The notes below the pieces were generated by a model. It saw only the letters and a list, made by a program, of their open reading frames with translations, had not been told where the DNA came from and searched no databases. 51,515 bases of DNA from Chara braunii (lineage: Eukaryota; Streptophyta; Charophyceae; Charales; Characeae): assembly GCA_003427395.1 (NCBI GenBank), contig BFEA01000023.1:1913195-1964709 (forward strand), written 5' to 3'. The first letter of the stretch is position 1; every line of letters starts with the position of its first letter. The translations under genes and the position numbers were made by a program. Below, one piece after another: positions 43,031 through 51,515 of the stretch.

Positions 43031-46000
43031 TAGGCATAATGACAACTTAACATGACTTTTAAATAAAAATAAACTTAGTCAGAAAAACATATTATTGTTG
43101 GCAGAGTATCCTATTAATTGTAATGATGAATAGGGTTAGGGTAGGAACTCATTTTAAAGAGCATAAGGATACGTTAGTTCGCATGTGTATCTTGCTATTT
43201 ATGTGGCATATGCTGCTCGTCTTTTGCGAATCTTGCTGCCGTAGAGATTCGGGTGACACAATGCGCATTAGATACATGTGTATTTCTATCAATATGTCGC
43301 CAGTTACTCAATCTTCCTGAATTGTTGTAGTATTTACCTTCATAGGTGTGAATTATGAGTACATATGTTTAAGGTGCGGACCCTTAAAAATTGTTAAATT
43401 GCCCATAGCAGAGATTTTGATTGACTACCAAAACTTAGAGAAAACGGGTTCGGGTACAGTTCGACATCTAGGCAGGGTAATAATGTCAGATAATATACCA
43501 TCTGGTTTCTTTACTAAGACTTACTAAGTGAAACTTTGAAAGAAATATGTATAGTTATTTTAAGGGTTTCTCTATAATTATCACATATTCGCTATTTTGT
43601 TTTTAAATATATTCAATATCGTTTTCCTACATTGTCACTTCTTGTATGTCGAAGCGTATGAAAGCGATAAATGTAAACTCGTATAGCTTCTCCATTATAT
43701 TTGTGCTCGTACTTTTATTGCTCTCCCTGATAACGGTTTCTATATGAATTTGAATTTTAACGGCTATTCGTAATCATAAGAGATTTGCTTTGGCAACTGA
43801 AGCATCATAAAGGTTTTTAATAAAACGGTAAAAAACTAACAAGAAGAATAAGTCGGCGCACAAGTTTTTCCTTATCGACTTTTGTCAGTTTTTCGGTTCC
43901 GCTTTGACATGATCCAAAGGCTGATCGAGACGCATTTTTTCCTATTGACGCAATATGTCGATCATCAATAATTGTACCAAACCTTATTTCTGATACCTGC
44001 ACTATAAACCTTTAAGGTAAAAGTTCGAAAGCTGACTCGTTCACACTATTTCTACTTGTGCTCGCTTCATTTGGATAGTTAATAACAAAACCACTCATGT
44101 TATACTTTCGCTTCCACATTATTATCGCTCTAGCACTATTCATGTTGGTGCTCTGCGATTGCTTACTCATAGCGTCTGTCCTAAGTTTTTCGTTTTTTTT
44201 GGCCCTCAATAGTCAAGTGTTTACGATGTAATCTCACTGACTCATTAAGTGCTTCAACTATGTCACCTAAGACACATGAGTCAGAGAGCGGAAGGTGAAG
44301 AGGAGGACGACAAGGAAAGGGTCTTTAGAGACCCTTTGATTTGACAAGGGAAAAATAAAAAATAGGGAGAGGAAAGAAAAAAAAGGAAGACATGAGAGAA
44401 GGAATGAGGTTACACCATTGTGAGAATGACTGGCGCGAGTGTATACCATCTCCCTGCATGATGGCCTATTACTCATATAAGTACACTCAACACTACGGTG
44501 CTACTCCCCCACTTTTCGAGCCTCCTTCTCGTACTTATCCTGCAACTTATTATCCTTTTTCACTTCTGCTATACCCCACTCTCAACAATTAACATTCCTT
44601 CATCAACCGTCTCACCTTGTACTTCCTTCGCCGCCACGTATCAGTGATTCGCCCATCATTTCTCAAGTTGAGCCATCAGATCATCATCTGTGTATCATGC
44701 TTGCGTTTTTCCTTCTTATGCAAAATTAAACTATGCGGCCTGATATCCTATCTATTGTATAGGGTAATCATATAAGACGCGGACTTGATACAAAGGTGCG
44801 TCGCCCGTCTTGAACCTACAAGGGCTTGAGTGTGTGTCGTAATAAGTCTAGAACCTCTACTCTAGACCACCGCCTGAAACCAAAGAATGGTCACATCATG
44901 CTAACCTAACTACAAACCCCTAAACCTTAGATGGTGCAGTGGGTAATTATCCTCATTTATGTTTTAGGTTTGATGTCATTATCTATGTTACAATATCTAA
45001 GGCCATTTTAATTTTAGCAGTGTAAGTTCACCTCTTGTATAATAAAAACAAATTTTCGTTTGAGGCAAGAAGAAAGCAGTACGAGTTATTGTTGTATTTT
45101 TTCAGGGTTCAAGAATATCGATAGGCGCAAGGTAGGTCTGACATCTCATTGTCAAAAACGAAGTCCAACTCCATTACTATTCATGTACTGCCTGACAATC
45201 GGAAGTTTATCTAGTGTTTAACTATTGAAAGGTATGAGCGCTAATATAAGTTACGTTGTGGCATATTGGTTATACGATACTATACTTTCAAGAATATAAT
45301 TAGGTTATGAGGTTTATACTATTTGCGTTTATTTCTACACAATTGAGAGCCCTAATACTATAGGTTGGCAAGGGTGTCATGACACTATAACCATTACAAA
45401 CAACTCCTTATGTTTTCATAAGTAGCTAAAGAAGTGTCCACTAAAATGCGTTGGGTATAAAGGGTGTCGATAATAATAAGCTTGCTAAAAATGTCTGAAA
45501 TGTTACAAATGTTGACTAGGAGTCGTTATGAACATATGTTAAGGTGACTGACTTAGATTCTTTAAAAGATTTTAGTCAAATTGGCTGACGATAGCAAAAG
45601 TAACAGGGACCCAGCTGAAGTGAGAAAAAAATATCAATCTATAGCAGAGACTCCAAAAAATTATAAACTTAGGATATCATAAGGGATAGTAACGTGAGGT
45701 AGTGTAACAATGTATCATAGAATCTCATTAGGCATTAAATCGACTTCATATGTCGTAAAATTGAGAATCTAAGAGCAATCGAGTCTCTGAAACCATATCA
45801 TGAACTTATGAGTATAAATAAATCTCTCTTCCTGATAATACACTTCGTATAATATAACTTTGGTATTAACCACAGGGAGGATACATAATGAGGGTTATAT
45901 CATTATGAAGCCTCGTTATAAGACTCTCAGTAAGTAACGAAGGTCTTTTTCATAATTACATCGAAGAGGAGATCTATCGCTTTGACTATTCCCTCTCCTT

Positions 46001-48496
46001 CATACTTAACTTTTGGGATTCTGCATTGGACATGCAACTATGGTAAGAAGTGAATTTCCTTTTTGCGACAACCAGTTTGTTATGTGACTCTCGATATCCG
46101 CAGACATATTTCGCATTGTGGCTTATGCTGGTTGGATCGATATGAACTTAGTAGATAAGTGAGAACGTATTGACGCCATAATTGTCCTTGTTTGTGTTTG
46201 TCATGATCCTTATCAAAGGTATTTTGAGCAGTACCCGCTACAATAACCATGTCAAAGGGTTGTCACAATATACGCTATACTTGAAAGACATGTTGAAAAT
46301 ATTAAAGTATCGAACATTGAATTGATCTAACCTCTTTGCTTATATGTTTGATTTCTAATTAGAAATCATTATTAGATTCTGAGTCAATACATATAAAGGC
46401 AAGAGACGATGAAAAATCTAGTGTAATATGAAAAGGTTTTTGCACTTAGTGTTAGTCGTCATAAGGCAGAATTGAGATATTGATGATATGATAGCCTTAG
46501 GCAAAATGACCATCTATTTATGACCATAGAAGGAGACATGATAAGTAATAGTAAAGTGTGCATTATGAGATACTTGCCTTATCCTAGTCAATATCATGAC
46601 TAATTGTCATGAAAATTGAAGTTAGCAGTCTGATTAGGGGTCCAAGTGTAACATTACACTTGCAGGGGCTTATGACATAATATCTTAATATTACAATTGT
46701 TCATTTAAGATAATCATATACCCTCTTAAAGTTATGATATATGACTGATATGAGGTTTATCTTTCACTTTCTTATCTTAAAACTAATGGATTCTTGAAAG
46801 GCATATGATGTAGAATGTTCTGAATTTGTTGCTTGCTCGATAATTATTTGTCATCTTGAGCTAGTGCAAATGTTATGGAGTAATCTAACTCAATGAATTA
46901 TGATATATGGGGTCTGAATTAAAAAATAACTAGTGGAAGTTATCAAACTCTTAGATCTACATATTATACGTCATAGTGAATGAACCGAGTCATTTGATAG
47001 TCATCTAACTCTATGATTTTACGAGATTACCGACTTGCATGATTATACGTTTTGAAGATATGCCGCATTTAGTTGGGTTATAAGAGTGAATCCGCTTTTG
47101 AATTACTTAGCTCGTAAAGGTGAAAGATATCAAATTTTAAACACTATGAGTGTCATGCTACTATAGTTAGTCCCGATAATGTTTGTTTTTATCGTTCTTA
47201 AGGGACGTTAGTTGGGAACTTATCTGTACGATACGTTGAAGAAGGGGTGTTATTATTAAAGGATTACAATTGAGAAACTACCCTATAAGTTAAGTATTTG
47301 GTAAAGGATTACAATTGGGTTTCAGTACTATAACTATCGACTTGAGTTAAACACTTTCGTCATTCAGAGGTATGTTTAAATATTTCGAGAGTTCCCATTA
47401 TGAAAAAAAGTTTTAGGACTTCATCCTAGTGGGACATTGATTCAAGTAAGATAGGTTACATGTTTCGTAAAGATTTTCAAACAATAGACTTATGAGATTA
47501 TTAGGATCATAGTTTAAGATTGGGAGACAACAAATTGGGGAAATAGTAGAGGACGTGATAAGTAGATAAATATGTGACAATATATATTATACGGTATGCA
47601 TCTTTGACTAATATTTATTTTTCGTTGTCGTAACAGTTGAAGACTAATCATTTATAAAAGTTTAATCGTAACATTGTCCTTGTTAGGTCATATGATATGA
47701 GAATTTATTGTTAACAATATTTACTTATTGCCTAACCCTAAAACTACCAGATACAAGTTACTCACCAGATTTTTTCTTCATAATTGTATAATCCCCATAG
47801 ATATATGGTATGTTAGGTTATCTACCTTAAAATTACGTATACATTTAGGATCTTATGTCATAAAGCCAAATTACAATATTATAAGAATAAGTCAATCATA
47901 AGGAGTCAATGGAAGTATAGTCTGGTTAATTGGCAAACCATTGAGAGTTATTGAACTTCTGGAAACTATATCACCTAAGTCTGACTATAAGCCTGGTCGT
48001 CCAGCTCCGAGTTCAACTGAATATGAGTTACCCACTAAAATAATTGTCATTTCTAATACCATTCTTCATATATTCAGATTATGAGAACATCCACTTGAGA
48101 GAAACTCGACTCGTAGAGTCGTAGCATTATGAACTCTGGCATGATGCGATCACATTTACTTCACAACCGTATGTGAATGCATGCGAGCGATTATAAAGAA
48201 GTGTATGTGGGTATGGTTAATATGAAAATATATATACTGGTAGAAATATACATCTGTATGCTTTATTTTATGTTCGGTGTAATTGACATTGTTTTGTATA
48301 ATTATGAATTGTTGGGTATTATTTTGCCTATGCATGAACAGTCTTATAAATCGCTTTATTTGAAAAAGTGTACTTATTTTGAATGAAATCCACGCTCGGC
48401 GTGAGACTGAGGTTAAATGGAGTGATAAGTCTTCGAAAGAGTGAAAATTTTCCAAATGAGGTCATCGTGTAAAATCTGCGTCCTAAAAAACTGCGA
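43031..48496. other. AT-rich decayed stretch, nothing readable
   Basis: About 5.5 kb of AT-rich, stop-dense sequence. No frame over 104 codons is seen, and I found no pol motifs on either strand. Position between two related LTR-element starts suggests an eroded internal region. A GA-rich bit (44280-44400) is the only local feature. Confidence 0.5.
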
Positions 48497-49772
48497 TGTC
48501 GGACCAAATACCCTTACAAGGGTATTTGGCCATGCTTTTGCAGTCGACATAACGACGCCAGCGGCTACCAAAACAGACCTGATCTAAAATAAAAAGGTGT
48601 GCACGCTTTAGCGCGACGCTTTGAAACGATTTTCTCGACCATTGGGGTCGGGGCAAATCGGTGAGAAAATTTCGTTAAGTATATGCGCGCATTGTTGTAA
48701 CTTGGGGTCTAATGGTCAGAATCGGTAGTAATACCCTTCGACCAAAGAGGTCGAGGGGTCGGTTGGGGTAGTGTTGTGTCAGATAGATCTACAACACACA
48801 CTGAGACTTACTCATCGGTACATTAGTTAGGGAAAATTAATATACGCCCCGGCCATACGGCCGAGGCGATTATTAATGTGTGATCGACAAGATTGCAATA
48901 GCACTCGAAATGCTAACTGTTATTTTTTTTTGCTCGACGCTTTGGTCATTACACGTCTACTGAGGCTTGAGCGGTACCGACCGACCTGCTACTTGAGTGG
49001 TTTTCCTTGCTGCTCTGAGAGTCGCAGGCCTACCCCCGGTACTTGAGTGTTTTTCCACGGCAACCCTTAATGTCACGGCCAACGGTAGGTACCGACCCTT
49101 CAGGCTTTCCGATAAACTAAGTACACTTGCGGGTCACACACATACTCAAGCCGACAAGCACTCAGACAGATACGCATACCAGCAAGCGTGTACACACACA
49201 CATACTTAAAAATGGGTTCGGGACATTAAGCGGACTGAACCCCACTTCTCTACATATACTGGAGTTGTTCCTCTTCTAACCGAAGAAGGAGCTAGCTCAG
49301 TGGATTTCGGTGCGCATTGGGAATCAGGTGACTCAGGGATCGAATCCATCCGACTCCGAGATAACTCCTTTTTGCAAGGAGCTCTCCTACAGTTTCACCC
49401 GGTATCAGTCTACAGAGGCTTGAACCCGTGACCTCGGGTTCAGGATCTGTTACAGTTAGAGTCATCGCGACACTGCACTCGGCACGCGCAGGTAGTTAGT
49501 AGTTAGATTCTGTTCTTTTATTTTTATTTCTATTGTTGTTAGTTATAGTTAGATTCTTACTTTATTTAGTATGATTATTATTATCATTTTTTTTGGCTTC
49601 AATCTCGTACTTTGCGCGGTAGATTCTTGTAGATGAATCCGCAACCAAATTGCGGGCAGGTTCATTCTTATCGAGGCCGAATCATAACTTCGAGATCGGC
49701 CCGCTCGATACCGGCGCGCATGTTCGAGATAGAAGCGAGGGAAAGTAGAGTGCTGGACCGTCGCGCGCGACA
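48497..49772 (+). mobile_element. 5' LTR of a retrotransposon
   Basis: It begins TGTCG and ends CGACA (49768-49772), a 5-bp terminal inverted repeat with the canonical TG...CA. Two bases (GG) separate it from a primer-binding site. It is 1276 bp long. Just inside the start is a perfect 12-bp-stem palindrome (48504-48529: CCAAATACCCTT-AC-AAGGGTATTTGG is the two arms with a 2-base centre). A TATA-like CTACATATACTGG is at about 49250. A SINE-like module sits at 49286-49506. The 3' LTR lies beyond the window or is lost. Related LTR pieces are at 25979-27240 and 33481. Confidence 0.75.
49286..49506 (+). mobile_element. SINE-like module 3 (tRNA-like head, GTTA tail)
   Basis: It has a canonical A-box TAGCTCAGTGG at 49293 and a B-box-like GGATCGAATCC at 49337 (44 bases apart, identical to module 1). 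The AACTCCTT/AAGGAGCT hairpin is at 49363-49383 and a perfect TGAACCCG/CGGGTTCA hairpin at 49421-49442. The tail is GGTAGTTAGTAGTTAG. This is the best-preserved member. Confidence 0.6.
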
Positions 49773-49774
49773 GG

Positions 49775-49794
49775 TGGCGCCGTTGCTAGAGATC
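49775..49794 (+). promoter_or_regulatory. Primer-binding site complementary to tRNA-Asp
   Basis: TGGCGCCGTTGCTAGAGATC matches 17 of 20 bases of the complement of a plant tRNA-Asp 3' end, including the first 12. It lies two bases after the LTR's CA end, the expected place. Confidence 0.85.
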
Positions 49795-50050
49795 TCGCTT
49801 TCCAGCCGAGGTCTTCAGTGAACGAACTCGGGTATGGTAAGACAATGATCACAGCAAAACGACAACCTTTAGATAAAATAATATAGCTTGTGACACTTGA
49901 GTTGAATTACCGTTGGCTAGACACTAAAAATGTTATATGCAGGACTGCGAAGTCACACCAACAATGCGAATGTAATCGCATTGTCCGGGACTTTAACTGC
50001 CTACGAACGTCCTTAAAGAACGGAATAGGGTATAGGATAGTTAGGAGTCT
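49795..50050 (+). mobile_element. LTR-retrotransposon leader, copy 2
   Basis: It is homologous to 42773-43030 (see there). No gag start is recognisable after it. Confidence 0.7.
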
Positions 50051-50454
50051 ATGTCAAAGGTACAACTAGTGAATGTAATACTCTCACATAGTTGGTAGAA
50101 GTTAGGTTAATGATTTGAGGAAGGTGTCTGCGTATGCTGGATCCTTCCTTCTGTTTACATACTCGGGTCATTTGTCTGTGTAGGCGCGTTTGTCAACTTA
50201 AGTTGTTAAGAGGTTAATGACTCTAATTGACTCTCATAAATTATCGAAGAGTCAAGGAGGGATAGATGTGTGACTGACTGTTCCGTTTATTTTTAGCTAA
50301 TGTACACTGTCTTAAGTGAACTTTGCTTTCGTACTACTTTCCTTGTCTGTATCTCCTTAGCCGTGTATAAGTTTTAGGTTGATAACAAACTTTTCTTCCT
50401 TGTGTGATTGAGGTTCCCGTGGAGTCGTCACGTTGCTTGCATGAACTGACTGAG

Positions 50455-50760
50455 GTCAATGATGGGATACTCCCGTAAAGAGTTACCCTGCCATTCACTC
50501 GACTAAGTAATGATTTGGTGAAGTGTCTGTCTGACTTCGGCGTTGGTAACGGGAAGATGTCATGCGTCTTTTCTGTTACTTTACGGACTAGATCTAAGAG
50601 GTAATCCGGTACTCCCGTGAGGTACAAGGCTTCTAGGCTAGGACGATTAACATAAGCAAAGGTAGTAGGAGGCTCTCGTGGGGCTCCACTATCACCTATC
50701 GGATTAGACTTGGAAGATAATTAAGTACTCACCACGTGAGTACAGTGACAGTTTTACAAG
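50455..50760 (+). repeat. Covarying hairpin repeats, block 3
   Basis: About four degenerate units of the block-1 family: ATGGGATACTCCCGTAAAGA..ACCCTGCCAT (50460), GGTACTCCCGTGAGGTAC (50608), GTAGTAGGAGGCTCTCGTGG (50661), and AGTACTCACCACGTGAGTAC (50725, strongly palindromic). They lie about 0.7-1.0 kb downstream of the primer site, so this family can occur in the element's internal region. Confidence 0.55.
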
Positions 50761-51515
50761 TAGGATGATACTTTATCCCCTGCTCCCTTCCCTGGTCTAT
50801 CCTCAATATGCTTTGAATCCATTGTGATAATTATAGCGTCACAATGGTTCCTAATAAGGTATGGCTATTAGATTACATTGGAATACCAGGTCGTAGCATC
50901 TACTTCTCATGAGTATGTCATGTCTCCTCCGACCTTGGTTTGATGCGAGTCAAGGACAGTCCAGGATGCATTAACTGTCGTTAAAGCAAAGTATTGCCCG
51001 GAGCAAGTAAACAAATTTTTATGGTTAGCTACTCAGCGAAAGACCTTTAAGTCATAAAGAGCAGGGAGAAAATAATCAACTCAATCTAACTTTGTTTATA
51101 CTTATGTTCGATTTATTTTCATGCTAAATAAGTATAGTCATCCCCGTTACTATCTCACACCTATATTATTCTCGCCTAGCGTTGCTCGCATCATGATTTC
51201 TTTAATCATATAGAGGTATTGTGTTAAACCACAGGTCCCCCCGCCGTGGAAAACCCTTGGACGACCTGTATGTCGAGGTCGATGTATTTTGGTCGGACGA
51301 CCGGTTTTTCTCAGCCTACCGAGTCCCATCCCGACATGCCGTTTCGAATGTGGGACCCGGTAGGGCCGGTAGTAAGGAATAACATCGTTGCAGCACGATG
51401 TCCGTGTTCACGGATCCGGACAAACGAATAGAATATTTGTTTTTTTTTTTTCAATTTTTTTTTTATTTTTTTTGTATTTGTTTGCATATCTTTTCGCAGT
51501 GTTTTCACTTTCGTT
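50761..51515. other. Right edge of the window, unassigned
   Basis: Mostly AT-rich with no gene. A GC-richer piece (51235-51425) carries a 61-codon frame of mixed composition that matches nothing known to me, followed by interrupted poly-T (51438-51480). Confidence 0.4.

Noticed and set aside
43031-48496. Hidden Gag-Pol coding region
   Set aside because: No protease, RT, RNase H or integrase motif found in any frame by eye; stop-dense.

Overview
This window looks like nuclear DNA from a eukaryote with a large, repeat-filled genome. It is most likely a plant or streptophyte alga. The reasons are the two-ORF LINEs of the plant L1-like type, LTR-retrotransposon pieces primed from a tRNA-Asp-type primer site, tRNA-derived SINE-like modules, long microsatellites and poly-T tracts, and the absence of any bacterial-style gene packing. 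The species cannot be named from the sequence. No intact host gene was recognised; almost everything that can be explained is transposable-element debris.

Layout. 1-3.6 kb: gene-poor flank with poly-T tracts and one unrecognised minus-strand candidate coding region (1.6-2.96 kb). 3.9-14.9 kb and 16.2-26.0 kb: two copies of one segment. Each holds a full-length but dead LINE (ORF1 with a Cys/His cluster; ORF2 with endonuclease, reverse transcriptase and C-terminal zinc-finger region), then a TIR element, a tRNA-like SINE piece and a fragment of a second LINE on the minus strand. Because four unrelated elements and several LINE lesions are shared in the same order, this is a segmental, probably tandem, duplication and not two separate insertions. 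Copy A later received two insertions (a 520-bp fold-back MITE and a 683-bp fold-back element with 8-bp target repeats). 26.0-27.2 kb: a decayed LTR-like block carrying two SINE-like modules. 27.2-31.3 kb: GC-richer unassigned DNA, a second fold-back block and a dense microsatellite cluster.

31.5-41.4 kb is the most unusual part. It has two families of short hairpin repeats in which the loop is conserved while the stem arms change together and stay complementary. One family flanks and the other lies inside a decayed LTR-like composite (33.48-40.8 kb). The composite also holds a ~176-bp tandem array, a ~121-bp tandem array and six consecutive perfect stem-loops. 42.5-51.5 kb: two diverged starts of one LTR-retrotransposon family, each with a tRNA-Asp-like primer site followed by a shared ~260-bp leader. 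The second has a recognisable 5' LTR (48.50-49.77 kb). Between them lie about 5.5 kb of AT-rich sequence with nothing readable.

The elements do not form a pathway. Their nesting gives a relative history: LINE insertion and decay, then other insertions, then segmental duplication, then MITE and fold-back insertion into copy A. The best candidate for something undescribed is the covarying hairpin-repeat system at 31.5-41.4 kb, with related units at 50.5 kb.
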